From an uncultured Slackia sp. (GTDB lineage Bacteria; Actinomycetota; Coriobacteriia; Coriobacteriales; Eggerthellaceae), in NCBI GenBank assembly GCA_900553655.1, contig USEQ01000003.1, positions 1-15,972 on the forward strand: a stretch of 15,972 bases of DNA, read 5' to 3'. How positions within the stretch are numbered: the first letter of the stretch is position 1; every line of letters begins with the position of its first letter. The notes below the pieces were generated by a model that searched no databases, was not told the DNA's origin, and saw nothing but the letters and a program-made list of their open reading frames with translations. The translations under genes were made by a program, and so were the position numbers. Positions 1-8,099 of the stretch are shown here, piece by piece.

Positions 1-86
1 ACACATGCCATGGCACCCGTCGGAGCGAGCGTGGTGAACAGTACCAGCGTGATCTCATCAAGAGCCATGCTGAACCCAAGAGACAT
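1..86 (-). CDS. Second DmsC-like membrane anchor subunit, N-terminal fragment cut by window edge
   Basis: Only the first 28 codons are inside the window; the gene runs off the left edge. The visible residues include ALDEITLVLFTTLAPTGAMA, which matches the start of the full DmsC-like protein encoded at 806-1663 (ALNELPLAIFTTLAPMGAGA) almost position by position, so I call it a paralogous DMSO-reductase-type anchor that would hold a quinol site in the membrane. The ATG at 86 is preceded by GGAG with five bases of spacing, and this Shine-Dalgarno overlaps the torD stop codon (TAG then GAGCAGGT then ATG), which implies translational coupling to torD. A second in-frame ATG at 68 has a poorer ribosome site. 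The family call rests on one short but distinctive stretch, and the rest of the gene cannot be judged. Confidence 0.7.
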   Translation of the reverse strand, partial: MSLGFSMALDEITLVLFTTLAPTGAMAC

Positions 87-94
87 ACCTGCTC

Positions 95-724
95 CTATCG
101 ATAGAACCTTGGGTACTCCACCTGAATGCCCATCTCGGCGGCAATACCTTCAAGCGACTTCTTCGTCAGCTGCGCCAAACCGCGATAGAACGAATGCTGC
201 GCCGCGCCCTCGAGCTGTTCGAGCATATGGGAGGACCACGTCAGAAGATGGTCTCGAAGATATTCTTCAAGCAGTTCCGGCTTATGGCTCGCGATCCACG
301 CCATGAGCAGCAACATAAGGCCTATATGGTCTTCGGGGGTCTTTTCGTCTCCTTGGCGGGCGATGCCATTTCGTCTCATCCACGAGCGCAGAGCCAACGT
401 GGCCTCGCCGAAAACCACGCATTCCCGGTCCGTATACACGGAACCCCAGGGCGGCACGGGCATGGCGCCAGGTCCAACGAAAAGCCTGCGATATTCCCAA
501 ACCAACGCCTCGCTATCGGCGTTTTCCGCGCCTTCGCGCATAGCTGCGAGCGACTTTTGCGCCCGCTCTTCGGCGACAAAGGGCCACTCTGTAGCAGCCG
601 CGTCCACATCCAATGCGGCGAATGTCGCCACCTGACGCGCGGAAGAGGCGTCGGCGGGGTCGGCGGCGAAAAGCGGGCCGAGGGTCGCTCCCACAAAAGC
701 TACCTCATCGTAACGATCGAACAT
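95..724 (-). CDS. TorD/DmsD-family cytoplasmic chaperone for molybdoenzyme maturation
   Basis: A 209-residue, all-helical, soluble protein of the TorD/DmsD (Nitrate_red_del) family. Members bind the twin-arginine leader of a molybdopterin reductase and help cofactor insertion before Tat export. Family landmarks are clear: EYRRLFVGPG at about residues 77-86, PPWGSVYTDRE at 91-101 and PEDHIG at 130-135. I start it at the ATG at 724 because AAAGGA lies about ten bases upstream. An upstream in-frame TTG (754) would sit beside the T-tract of a terminator hairpin and has no ribosome site. It lies downstream of dmsABC on the same strand, so its client is probably the DmsA-like protein here, or the enzyme linked to the second anchor at the left edge. 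The family assignment is strong; the client is inferred. Confidence 0.88.
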   Translation of the reverse strand: MFDRYDEVAFVGATLGPLFAADPADASSARQVATFAALDVDAAATEWPFVAEERAQKSLAAMREGAENADSEALVWEYRRLFVGPGAMPVPPWGSVYTDRECVVFGEATLALRSWMRRNGIARQGDEKTPEDHIGLMLLLMAWIASHKPELLEEYLRDHLLTWSSHMLEQLEGAAQHSFYRGLAQLTKKSLEGIAAEMGIQVEYPRFYR

Positions 725-752
725 ATTTGAAGCATCCTTTCGCGCATGCGCC

Positions 753-787
753 AAAAAAATAAAGGGGCGACGATGAAGCCGCCCCTT
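753..787 (-). terminator. Hairpin terminator/attenuator between dmsC and torD
   Basis: An 8-bp perfect stem (762-769 AAGGGGCG with 780-787 CGCCCCTT) encloses a 10-base loop. On the minus strand it is followed by a T-rich run (TTTATTTTTTT over 753-763, which overlaps the stem end). This is a textbook intrinsic terminator downstream of dmsC (stop at 806). torD starts only 29 bases beyond it, and no room is left for a full separate promoter outside the hairpin, so torD is probably fed by read-through. Confidence 0.78.
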
Positions 788-805
788 CGCATCATACAGC
801 CTTTC

Positions 806-1663
806 TTACAGGCCTATGGACATCCAGACCGCATAAAATGCGAATCGGACCAGGAAAATACCGACCAGCGAAGCGACTGCGCCGATGCCGGCGGGGACCA
901 GGACGCTCTTGCCGAAAGAGGCAACGCCCAAGCACGCAACGCCGATGACGCCGCATGCCGCAGCCGCCCACAAAAACGGCACAACAACCTCGGCCAGAGA
1001 AGCGCCGGCAACAGCGGGGCTCCACAGCTCTCCGAGCATGTCGAAGTGACCGACCAAGGCAACGGCAACAGCGACGAAGCCGATCACGCCCGCCAGAAAC
1101 GCCACGGACTTCATCACATGGCCGTCAACGCCATCGAACGCCTTCGCCAAAGCGAGCACCACCAGCGCGAGCAAGGCACCGCCGAGAAGAGCAGAGCCGA
1201 TCATCTCGAGGGGAACGAGGGGAGAGTCCCAAGAGGGAATGGTAGGCATCATATAAGCCAGGCCGGTGAACAGGGAGAACACCAGCGCCAGCACGGCAAC
1301 GACCAGGGCAAAGGGCTTACGAGCGGAAGCGGAGAGCTTGCCGGCAAGCCCAAGTGCCACATACACGATGGCGGCGACGAAGAAGACCATGCCGACCGCG
1401 ATTTCGTTAGAAAGCGGAGAATGGCCGATTCCCGAAAGAACGCCATAGGCCTTCAGGGGCGACGCCAGGTGGAAGAACGAAGCGATAAAGCCGACCGCGA
1501 TCAAACCGAGGGGGATAAGGGAGAAGCGGTCGATGGCCTTGATTTTGACGTCATCGAGTTTCATGGTGCAAAAAGCCGCAGCAAGGACGGCGAACGCGCC
1601 CGCGCCCATCGGTGCAAGCGTCGTGAAAATCGCCAAAGGCAATTCGTTCAAAGCGGTTTCCAT
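806..1663 (-). CDS. dmsC: DmsC-like membrane anchor subunit of a DMSO-reductase-family enzyme
   Basis: A 285-residue polytopic membrane protein with eight hydrophobic segments (roughly residues 9-31, 44-65, 87-108, 117-139, 148-175, 185-208, 222-247 and 252-281), the layout of the DmsC anchor that oxidises menaquinol and passes electrons to the iron-sulfur subunit. The N-terminus contains IFTTLAP, which is shared with the partial anchor at the left edge. The ATG at 1663 follows the dmsB stop with a single base between them, and GGAGG lies inside the last codons of dmsB, so the two are translationally coupled. A hairpin terminator follows the stop. No haem-binding feature was evident. The family (DmsC rather than NrfD) fits length and order; the substrate of the complex is not shown by this subunit. 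Confidence 0.87.
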   Translation of the reverse strand: METALNELPLAIFTTLAPMGAGAFAVLAAAFCTMKLDDVKIKAIDRFSLIPLGLIAVGFIASFFHLASPLKAYGVLSGIGHSPLSNEIAVGMVFFVAAIVYVALGLAGKLSASARKPFALVVAVLALVFSLFTGLAYMMPTIPSWDSPLVPLEMIGSALLGGALLALVVLALAKAFDGVDGHVMKSVAFLAGVIGFVAVAVALVGHFDMLGELWSPAVAGASLAEVVVPFLWAAAACGVIGVACLGVASFGKSVLVPAGIGAVASLVGIFLVRFAFYAVWMSIGL

Positions 1664-1664
1664 G

Positions 1665-2285
1665 TTAGAGCACCTCCAAGGGGTTCACAATCTTGCCTGC
1701 ACGGCTGTCGGAAGGCTGCGCGTCGGCGCACGCCTTTACAAACAGATTCGGGGTGGTCAGCGAAGCCTCCGGCAGCGGGGCGATATTCGCACGCTCACCG
1801 AGCTTCTCCATGTCTTCGACCGTACCGAATGCAAGGGCGCGTGCCGGACAAGCCTCTACGCACACGGGGCTTTCGCCGGCGGCGATGCGCTCAGCGCAGC
1901 CGTCGCATTTGACCGAATGGCCTTTTTCGCGATCGACCTTCGGGGAATTGTACGGACAGGCCATGTGGCAGTATCCGCAACCGATGCACTTGCCTTCGTC
2001 AACGCTCACAAGGCCGGTCTCTTCGTCCTTATGCATAGCGCCCGTGGGGCACACCTCCGTGCAGGAGGGATGGTCGCAGTGGTTGCACGAAATGGAAACC
2101 GGGTAGCTGAAGCACGTCGTCTTGAAGCAGCCGTCGGCGTCGCGCAGCGTTTCGCCGCCTGCGCACTCGTACACCTTACGATATGCAACGCCCAGGCCGA
2201 GGTCCTTGTAGTCCTTGCAGGAAAACTCACAGGTCTTGCAGCCGGTGCAGCGCGTCGCGTCGAAGTGGAACGCATACTGAGTCAT
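1665..2285 (-). CDS. dmsB: DmsB-like four-cluster ferredoxin subunit
   Basis: A 206-residue electron-transfer subunit with sixteen cysteines arranged for four [4Fe-4S] clusters, as in DmsB. The groups are C13-C16-C19-C23, C67-C70-C75-C79P, C100-C103-C106-C110P and C127-C130-C142-C146P. It carries electrons from the DmsC anchor to the molybdenum subunit and has no signal peptide of its own, which is usual because it is exported with DmsA through the Tat pathway. The length matches the family norm of about 200 residues. The start at 2285 has AAGGA eight bases upstream. It lies 30 bases after dmsA and one base before dmsC in one operon. Extra cysteines at 41, 53 and 58 fall outside the four motifs. 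Confidence 0.93.
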   Translation of the reverse strand: MTQYAFHFDATRCTGCKTCEFSCKDYKDLGLGVAYRKVYECAGGETLRDADGCFKTTCFSYPVSISCNHCDHPSCTEVCPTGAMHKDEETGLVSVDEGKCIGCGYCHMACPYNSPKVDREKGHSVKCDGCAERIAAGESPVCVEACPARALAFGTVEDMEKLGERANIAPLPEASLTTPNLFVKACADAQPSDSRAGKIVNPLEVL

Positions 2286-2315
2286 ATCTCAATCCTTCCT
2301 CGTCACACGGCCCGC

Positions 2316-4739
2316 TTATGCGGAAACCTTCTCGACCTGGCAGATATTGGTGTGCTGCGGGTTGCCCTTCGACAGCGGGGAGGGACGCTGGGTGGTAAGC
2401 GTATTGATGCTGCCGCCCTTGTCCACGCGCTCAGCATCGCCGAACATATCGGCGTCATGCCATGCGCCCTGAGACACCGCGACCGTGCCGGGAACCACGC
2501 GCGGCGTAACCTTGGCCAGAAGCTCGATGACGCCGAACTGATTCTTCACGCGAATCGTATCGCCCTGAGCGATGCCACGATCCTGCGCGTCCAGCGGGTT
2601 GATCCAGGCTTCCTGAGGATTGACCTCTTTGAGGTCCTCGATGAAGCCCCAGGAGGAATGGATGCGACCGCGATAATGGAATCCGGTCAGAGCAAGCGGG
2701 AACTCCTCGGTGGTGGATTCAACGCCGAACCATTCAGGGATATAGACGGGAACAGCGGGCAGCGTGTCCATGCCTGCAAGCGTATCTCCATCCTGAAGCT
2801 CCCAGCCATCGGTGAACTGGAGCAGCTTCTCGGAGAAGATTTCGATCTTGCCCGAAGGGGTGTCGAGCGCGTTGGCCACAGGATCGGTACGGAATTTCTC
2901 CATGGAGACCTTCTTCTTGCCGGGGCGAACGTACACGCCCTGCTCCATGGCCTGCTCGTACGTCGGCAGCTCGGGGTCTTTCTCGCGAGACTGTTCGTAC
3001 AGCTCGACGATCCATTCCTCCTCGGTCTTACCCTCGGTGAACTCGTCTTTCACGCCAAGCTTTTCGGCCATGAGCGTAGCCATCTCGTACGCGGTCTTAC
3101 GCTCGAACTTCGGAGAGGTGCACGGCTGGCCTGCAATCATGTAGGCGTTGTCGCCACCGGTGCCGATCATGGAAACCTGCTCGAAGCGGAAGAGGTCGGG
3201 CAGGATGATGTCGGCATATTTCAAGGAATCGCACATAACGGTGTCGACGCCCAGGATGAATTCGCACTTGCTTTCATCGGAAAGGATGTCGTGAGCCTTG
3301 TTGATGTCAGAATGCTGGTTGGTCAGGCAGTTGCCAGCATAGTTGATCATATATTTAATGCCCACTTCAAGCTTGTCGCCGCCCTTGACGCCAGCGTTTT
3401 TCGCCGTCATCTCAGGACCGTGATCGATAGCATCAGTGAACAGGAAGCACGGGATGCTCTTCTTCACGGGATTGGTGCCCTTGGGAAGGCTCGACAAGGA
3501 AACGGAATTGGAGCCTTCGCGCGTGCCATTGTTGGTGCCGGCAAGGCCGATCTGGCCAACCAGGCAGGGAAGAGCCATGATGGCCCACGAAGTCCACTCG
3601 CCGTTCGAGCGGCGCTGCGGTCCCCAGCCCTGGTTCACATACAGCGGCTTGGTGGTGCCTACTTCGTATGCGAGCTTTTCAATGGTCTCAACGGGAATGC
3701 CCGTAATCTTCGCGGCCCATGCAGGGGTCTTTTCGACCTTGTCGTAGCCTGCGCCCATGATGTAGTCGTAGTAGGAAAGGTTCTTCCCCTTATACGCCTC
3801 GGGCATGGTCTCTTCGTCATAGCCCACGCAATAGGTATGCAAGAAGTCAAGATCGACCATATCGTGCTCGATCAGATAGTGAGCAATGCCCGCAACGAGC
3901 GCCGCATCGGTGCCGGGGTTGATCGGCAGCCACGTATCGGAATGACCCATGACCGAGTCGTTCATGCGAGGGTCGATGATGTAGATTTTCGCATTAGTCT
4001 TCTCGCGCATATGAGCCCAGTCATAGTGCGACACCGCGCCGCCCTGGCGCGTTTCCACGGGGCTCGAACCGAACAGCAGAATGAGTTCGGCATCTTCAGC
4101 GGTCGAAAGCGTGGAGCCGCTGGACTGCTTGCTGCCGTACATATACGGAGTGATGCAGGAAATCTGCGCCGTGGAATAGCTGTTGTAGAAGTTCAGATAA
4201 CCGCCGACCAAGCTAAGCATACGATTGAACGGACGAGAAGTGGAGGCGGAAACGCCCGTGGCATACGGAACGTACACGGCCTCGTTGCCGTAAGTGTCAA
4301 TGACCTCTTTGAGCTTGGAAGCAGCCGTATCGATGGCCTCCTCCCAGCTGATGCGCTCGAACTTGCCCTCGCCGCGCTTGCCGACGCGCTTCATGGGATA
4401 GCTCAAGCGGTCGGGATGCGCCAGCCAGCGACGATACGTGCGACCGCGCAAGCAAGCACGCGGCTGAGGATCGTCGAAACCGGCATCCTTGCTCGTAAAG
4501 GTATCGACCCAGGCAACCTCGTCGTCTTTCACATGAAATTTCAGCGAGCAACGACCCGGGCAGTTGATTGCACAATGGCCCCAGGTGATCTTCTCCTGCG
4601 CGTCGGCAAACGCAGCAGGAACCTCGCCAAACATGGCGTCAGCGCTCGCAGCGCCGCCGGCGGCCACGGCCAAAGCGCCAAGAGCGCCCGTCGTCTTCAA
4701 GAACGAACGACGGCTCACGGCATGCGTGTTCGTGGACAT
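2316..4739 (-). CDS. dmsA: Tat-exported DmsA-like molybdopterin oxidoreductase catalytic subunit
   Basis: An 807-residue catalytic subunit of the DMSO-reductase superfamily. A twin-arginine leader (SRRSFLK, residues 9-15, then a hydrophobic stretch and a probable AFA cleavage site near 45) sends it across the membrane. The N-terminal [4Fe-4S] ligands are C56, C60, C64 and C96. NSYSTAQIS at 186-194 is where DmsA-type enzymes place the serine ligand of molybdenum. The C-terminal region ends in a molybdopterin-dinucleotide-binding domain (GDTIRVKNQFG and following residues). I start at the ATG at 4739, with GGGGAGAA just upstream, because this places the Tat motif at the N-terminus; an 82-residue upstream extension is unrelated in character. 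Substrate is unknown: Coriobacteriia carry many DmsA paralogues, so DMSO should not be assumed. Confidence 0.92.
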   Translation of the reverse strand: MSTNTHAVSRRSFLKTTGALGALAVAAGGAASADAMFGEVPAAFADAQEKITWGHCAINCPGRCSLKFHVKDDEVAWVDTFTSKDAGFDDPQPRACLRGRTYRRWLAHPDRLSYPMKRVGKRGEGKFERISWEEAIDTAASKLKEVIDTYGNEAVYVPYATGVSASTSRPFNRMLSLVGGYLNFYNSYSTAQISCITPYMYGSKQSSGSTLSTAEDAELILLFGSSPVETRQGGAVSHYDWAHMREKTNAKIYIIDPRMNDSVMGHSDTWLPINPGTDAALVAGIAHYLIEHDMVDLDFLHTYCVGYDEETMPEAYKGKNLSYYDYIMGAGYDKVEKTPAWAAKITGIPVETIEKLAYEVGTTKPLYVNQGWGPQRRSNGEWTSWAIMALPCLVGQIGLAGTNNGTREGSNSVSLSSLPKGTNPVKKSIPCFLFTDAIDHGPEMTAKNAGVKGGDKLEVGIKYMINYAGNCLTNQHSDINKAHDILSDESKCEFILGVDTVMCDSLKYADIILPDLFRFEQVSMIGTGGDNAYMIAGQPCTSPKFERKTAYEMATLMAEKLGVKDEFTEGKTEEEWIVELYEQSREKDPELPTYEQAMEQGVYVRPGKKKVSMEKFRTDPVANALDTPSGKIEIFSEKLLQFTDGWELQDGDTLAGMDTLPAVPVYIPEWFGVESTTEEFPLALTGFHYRGRIHSSWGFIEDLKEVNPQEAWINPLDAQDRGIAQGDTIRVKNQFGVIELLAKVTPRVVPGTVAVSQGAWHDADMFGDAERVDKGGSINTLTTQRPSPLSKGNPQHTNICQVEKVSA

Positions 4740-5097
4740 TTCTCCCCCTTTTTCCAAACCTCGATACAACACCGGACTTCGTACGGGATCGCAACGGCGC
4801 GCAACTTTGCGCCGCGAACCCGCAAGCAAGCCGCAACGACAGCGCTGGCATGCGGCGGCGCAGGTTCGTGGAGCAGACCACGACCCGCTTTTCGCATCCT
4901 GTCCGAAAACCGGCGAAAACACGTTCTGAGTATGCCCCCGAAAAGCACCGTGTGATGTCACATACAACGTGTCATTTAACGTCATTCATTCGTAAAATGT
5001 CACATATTTGCGCGAAATCGCGCTCACACGCGTCTTCGCACGTGGTCGATTTAGCTAGACTTCGCCTATAGGATTTCAACGACGAAAAGGACGCACC
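4740..5097. promoter_or_regulatory. Divergent intergenic control region between dmsA and luxR
   Basis: This 358-base gap has no gene I can support. The dmsA side (4740-4920) is GC-rich and can fold: CGGCGC at 4795-4800 pairs with GCGCCG at 4809-4814, and a CGTGG/CCACG hairpin lies near 4866-4882, suggesting a structured leader of roughly 180-250 nt. The central part (4950-5010) is AT-richer and carries the GTCA repeats listed separately. On the minus strand GTGACA (5000-5005 read in reverse), an 18-base spacer and TTAAAT (4976-4981) form a possible dmsA promoter, but this is weak. Near the luxR start the clearest element is its ribosome site AAAAGGA at 5085-5091. Confidence 0.5.
4951..5006. 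promoter_or_regulatory. Repeated ATGTCACATA / GTCA operator-like array
   Basis: The decamer ATGTCACATA occurs twice in the same orientation, at 4955-4964 and 4997-5006, exactly 42 bases apart (about four helical turns). Two more GTCA cores lie between them at 4971-4974 and 4981-4984. The first copy is embedded in TGTGA-TG-TCACA (4951-4962), a 5-2-5 dyad. The array sits between the divergent dmsA and luxR starts, the expected place for binding sites of the adjacent LuxR protein or a global regulator. The repeats are directly visible; the binding protein is inferred. Confidence 0.5.
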
Positions 5098-6675
5098 GTG
5101 TCTCTTTCTAAGCGCTATTCTCAGTACCTTCCCAACGCAAGCAACCTGGGCTACGCCCTTTTTCTTGCCGTGAACGCCACGGCGGTCTGGGGCGGGGTCT
5201 TCCCGTTTCTTCCTATGGAAGTGCAGACGCAGACCTTTGTCGTGTCTTTCTTCCTTGCGCAGTCGCTCGTCTTCGCCGTCAGCTATTTCGCAAGCACCTT
5301 GGGCGTGTATTTCCTTCCTGGACCCGCACGCAAGTTTCTCGTATGGGCGGCTGGGGTGCCGTATTTTCTGGGATGGTGCTGCCTCATAGCCGCCGTCTAC
5401 GTTGACGGCGAGGCGCTCAAGCTCGCCATAGCCGGCGGCGCTCTCATAGGATTCGGGTCGGCCGGGTTCTATATGGCATGGCAGCGTTTGTTCGCATCGC
5501 AAAAGCCAGAGGTAGGCAACCGAGACCTCATCATGGCAACGCTGTTCGCACCCGTCATATATTTCGCGCTCTACCTCATTCCCATCGCCGTGACGGTATT
5601 CCTTATTCCCCTTGTTTTCATGCCGCTGTTCGCGCTTGCCATTCTTGTTACAAGCCGCAACACGGATTTAAACCAGCCCATGTTCGAGGATCTTCCGCGC
5701 GAGCATCCCGGCATCTATCTTCAAGCGATTAAGGACTACTGGCGAAGCGCGTTCTGCATCGGCGCGTTCGCTCTCTCATGCGGCGTCATCCGATCGATCG
5801 CCGTGGAAACACCCGAAATCGGCGCCAATGTGAACATCTTCTCCATGGCGAGCATGTTCATCGCAGGCATAGCGTTTGCCGCCACCTGGCAGAGAAAATC
5901 CCTCCAGCTCAGCGTCTCGTCCGCTTTTCGCGTGCTGTTCCCCTTCGTCATCAGCGCGTTCGTGCTTCTCCCCTTCCTGGGCAAAAACTACGTGGCCCCT
6001 TTCGCCGGCGCGCTCTACGCGCTGTACGACTGCGCGATCATCCTCATGATGATTCAGTGCGCCCAGGCTTCGAGGGAACGCGGCATCAATCCCGTCTTCA
6101 TCTACGGGTTCTTCGGCGGCATCGTGTACATGCTCCACGACGTCGGCTATATCATGGGTATCTTTGCCGGAAGCCTCAACGAACTGGGCCTGCAGCCCCT
6201 CACGTCCATAGCGCTGTTCTCCGTATACCTTCTTGCCCTTGTATACTTCGTCGGACAAGGCGGCTTCAAGCAAGCACTTTCGCCGAACCGCGCACGCGCC
6301 GAGCGCATCGAGCTCATCCCTACGGCGGCGGCTCCCGCAAAACGCAAACGGCCGAGCGCAAGCGCGGAAGACGAAGGCGAGGCCCGCGGCTATCAGGATC
6401 GCGTTTCGAAGCAGTGCGCCCTCGTGAAGAAGCACTACAAGCTCTCGGACCGCGAAGCGGAAGTCATGGAGCTTATCGCGCGCGGCAACACCGTGGCCCG
6501 CATTGCGGAAACGCTTCTCGTTTCGGAAAACACCATCCGAACGCACAGCAAACGCATCTACACAAAACTCGAAATACACCGCAAGCAGGAGCGGGCGGAC
6601 CTGGTTGACTCCTTCGACCCGCGAGCCCTCAAAGACGAGCAGGAAGGCAAACGAGGGTCCGGTACGCCCTCGTAG
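5098..6675 (+). CDS. Membrane-domain LuxR-family transcriptional regulator (divergent from dmsA)
   Basis: A 525-residue regulator with an N-terminal polytopic membrane domain (about residues 15-395, ten to twelve hydrophobic segments, resembling a transporter fold), a charged linker (about 396-446) and a C-terminal LuxR/GerE HTH at about 447-505. The HTH shows LSDREAEVMELIARG, then the recognition-helix region VSENTIRTHSKRIYTKL. This architecture is typical of Eggerthellaceae and suggests that a membrane-sensed ligand or redox state controls DNA binding at the membrane. The start is GTG at 5098 with AAAAGGA six bases upstream. It is transcribed away from dmsA, so control of the dms operon and of itself is the simplest guess. 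There is no phosphoacceptor receiver domain. The ligand is unknown. Confidence 0.88.
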   Translation: MSLSKRYSQYLPNASNLGYALFLAVNATAVWGGVFPFLPMEVQTQTFVVSFFLAQSLVFAVSYFASTLGVYFLPGPARKFLVWAAGVPYFLGWCCLIAAVYVDGEALKLAIAGGALIGFGSAGFYMAWQRLFASQKPEVGNRDLIMATLFAPVIYFALYLIPIAVTVFLIPLVFMPLFALAILVTSRNTDLNQPMFEDLPREHPGIYLQAIKDYWRSAFCIGAFALSCGVIRSIAVETPEIGANVNIFSMASMFIAGIAFAATWQRKSLQLSVSSAFRVLFPFVISAFVLLPFLGKNYVAPFAGALYALYDCAIILMMIQCAQASRERGINPVFIYGFFGGIVYMLHDVGYIMGIFAGSLNELGLQPLTSIALFSVYLLALVYFVGQGGFKQALSPNRARAERIELIPTAAAPAKRKRPSASAEDEGEARGYQDRVSKQCALVKKHYKLSDREAEVMELIARGNTVARIAETLLVSENTIRTHSKRIYTKLEIHRKQERADLVDSFDPRALKDEQEGKRGSGTPS

Positions 6676-6693
6676 CGATTTCGTACGGCAAGC

Positions 6694-6730
6694 AATGGGG
6701 GCGCCAGGCTTGTTCGCCGGCGCCCCCATT
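6694..6730. terminator. Bidirectional hairpin between convergent luxR and paaK-type genes
   Basis: A perfect 12-bp stem, AATGGGGGCGCC (6694-6705) with GGCGCCCCCATT (6719-6730), encloses a 13-base loop. It sits between the luxR stop (6675) and the ligase stop (6734) of two convergent genes. T-tracts are short on both sides (CGTTTAG on plus; none clear on minus), so it may rely on stem strength. Confidence 0.75.
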
Positions 6731-6733
6731 CGT

Positions 6734-7969
6734 TTAGTAGCGGCTGTCGAAAATGCGCTTGGTCTTTTTCTCGGAACGAGGGAGCTCGCCCATAGGCACG
6801 CCCTTCGCCTCGGGCGTGCAGCCGATCTTCGCTTTGAAGATGGCTGCCAGCTGCTCTTCGCAACGCGTCTTCTCCTCGCCTTCGAGCGGCGTCTCGAAGA
6901 GCACGGTCAGCACATCTCGGCCGTTGACGGCCTCGATCATGACCTGATACTCCGAGCTGGTACCTTCGGTGAATTTGATGACCTCTTCGATCTGCGCGGG
7001 GAACATATTGCACCCCTTCACCTTCACCATGTCGTCGGTGCGGCCCACCAGCGTGTCGATGCGCGGATGCTTCAGGCCGCACGGGCACTCGCCCGGGATA
7101 ATGCGCGTAAGGTCGTGCGTACGATAGCGGATAAGCGGCGCACCCTGCTTGCGCAGCGTGGTGAGCACCAGCTCTCCCACCTCGCCGTCGGGCAGCACTT
7201 CGCCCGTCTTCGGGTCGATGACCTCCGCGTAGATGAAATCGCTCCAGATATGCATGCCGTTATGCGCCGAGCATGAAATGCCGATGCCAGGGCCGTATAT
7301 CTCCGTAAGGCCGTAGATGTCGAAAATCTCCACGCCCAGCTCATCGGAAATGCGAGCGCGCATCTTGTCTCCCCAGCGCTCAGACCCAATGACGCCCTTC
7401 TTCAGCTTCAGCTGATCGCGCAGGCCGCGCTTGTTGATTTCCTCGGCAAGCAGCAACGCATACGAGCTCGTAGCCGTGATGACCGTGCTTCCCAGGTCCT
7501 GCATCATCTTGAGCTGCTTCTCGGTATTGCCGGGGCCCATGGGGATGGCCATGGCTCCCAGACGTTCGGCACCGAGCTGAAAGCCTATGCCGGCCGTCCA
7601 TAAACCGTAGCCCGGCGTAATCTGAATGCGGTCTTTGTTGGTGATGCCCGCGGTCTCGTAGCAGCGCGCGAACATCTCCGCCCAATCAAGCACGTCCTGC
7701 TGGGTGTAAGGGATGATGACCGGCGTACCCGTGGTTCCGCTTGAAGAGTGAATGCGCACCACCTCTTCATCGGGAACCGCCTGGATCCCCAGCGGATACG
7801 CCTCGCGCAGGTCGGCCTTTTCCGAGAAGGGAAGCTTCTCGAAGTCTGCCTGGGTTTGGACGTCGGCCATATCGATGCCCTCGAACTTACGGGCGTAAAA
7901 AGAAGATCGCTCCTTCAGGCCGTTCAGCTGCTTTTTCAGAAGATCGAATTGTTCGGCGGCGAATTGCAT
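6734..7969 (-). CDS. Phenylacetate-CoA ligase family (PaaK-like, AMP-forming aryl-acid CoA ligase)
   Basis: A 411-residue soluble adenylate-forming enzyme that makes aryl-acetyl-CoA from an aryl-acetate, CoA and ATP. The P-loop-like motif SSSGTTGTP lies at residues 75-83; DIYGLTEIYGPG is the PaaK-type A5 motif, YRTHDL the A7 region, and a C-terminal PaaK_C-like domain follows. Length is close to the usual 410-440 for the family. I start at the ATG at 7969 (AAAGGA, six-base spacer). An in-frame ATG at 8137 would add 56 Arg-rich residues, has no good ribosome site and runs through a leader hairpin. With iorAB five kilobases away on the same strand, phenyl-, hydroxyphenyl- or indole-acetate are plausible substrates. 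The exact aryl acid cannot be read from the sequence. Confidence 0.88.
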   Translation of the reverse strand: MQFAAEQFDLLKKQLNGLKERSSFYARKFEGIDMADVQTQADFEKLPFSEKADLREAYPLGIQAVPDEEVVRIHSSSGTTGTPVIIPYTQQDVLDWAEMFARCYETAGITNKDRIQITPGYGLWTAGIGFQLGAERLGAMAIPMGPGNTEKQLKMMQDLGSTVITATSSYALLLAEEINKRGLRDQLKLKKGVIGSERWGDKMRARISDELGVEIFDIYGLTEIYGPGIGISCSAHNGMHIWSDFIYAEVIDPKTGEVLPDGEVGELVLTTLRKQGAPLIRYRTHDLTRIIPGECPCGLKHPRIDTLVGRTDDMVKVKGCNMFPAQIEEVIKFTEGTSSEYQVMIEAVNGRDVLTVLFETPLEGEEKTRCEEQLAAIFKAKIGCTPEAKGVPMGELPRSEKKTKRIFDSRY

Positions 7970-8099
7970 GACGAATCCTTTCGTTTGGCGAATGCGAAAC
8001 CGCGCGATTTTCGGCCGTTGCACAAGAAGACGACGTGACAAAACCTGCGAAGCAGCCGTGGTGAAGAAGGCGCGATTCCGGAGAGACGGAAAAGAGGGC

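Noticed and set aside
1533..4955. Very long plus-strand open frame (1140 codons) opposite dmsA and dmsB
   Set aside because: The minus strand encodes intact, motif-rich DmsA and DmsB over the same bases. The antisense product has no recognisable domain and is explained by codon bias in GC-rich genes.
4951..4962. TGTGA-N2-TCACA as a CRP/FNR site
   Set aside because: CRP-type half-sites are separated by six bases, not two, so the match is only superficial.
4740..4985. Upstream extension of dmsA to a start at 4985
   Set aside because: It would bury the twin-arginine leader 90 residues into the protein; the ATG at 4739 has a strong ribosome site.
6694..6730. Mobile-element end or attachment site at the 12-bp inverted repeat
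   Set aside because: It lies exactly between two convergent stop codons and is better explained as a shared terminator; no transposase or integrase is nearby.
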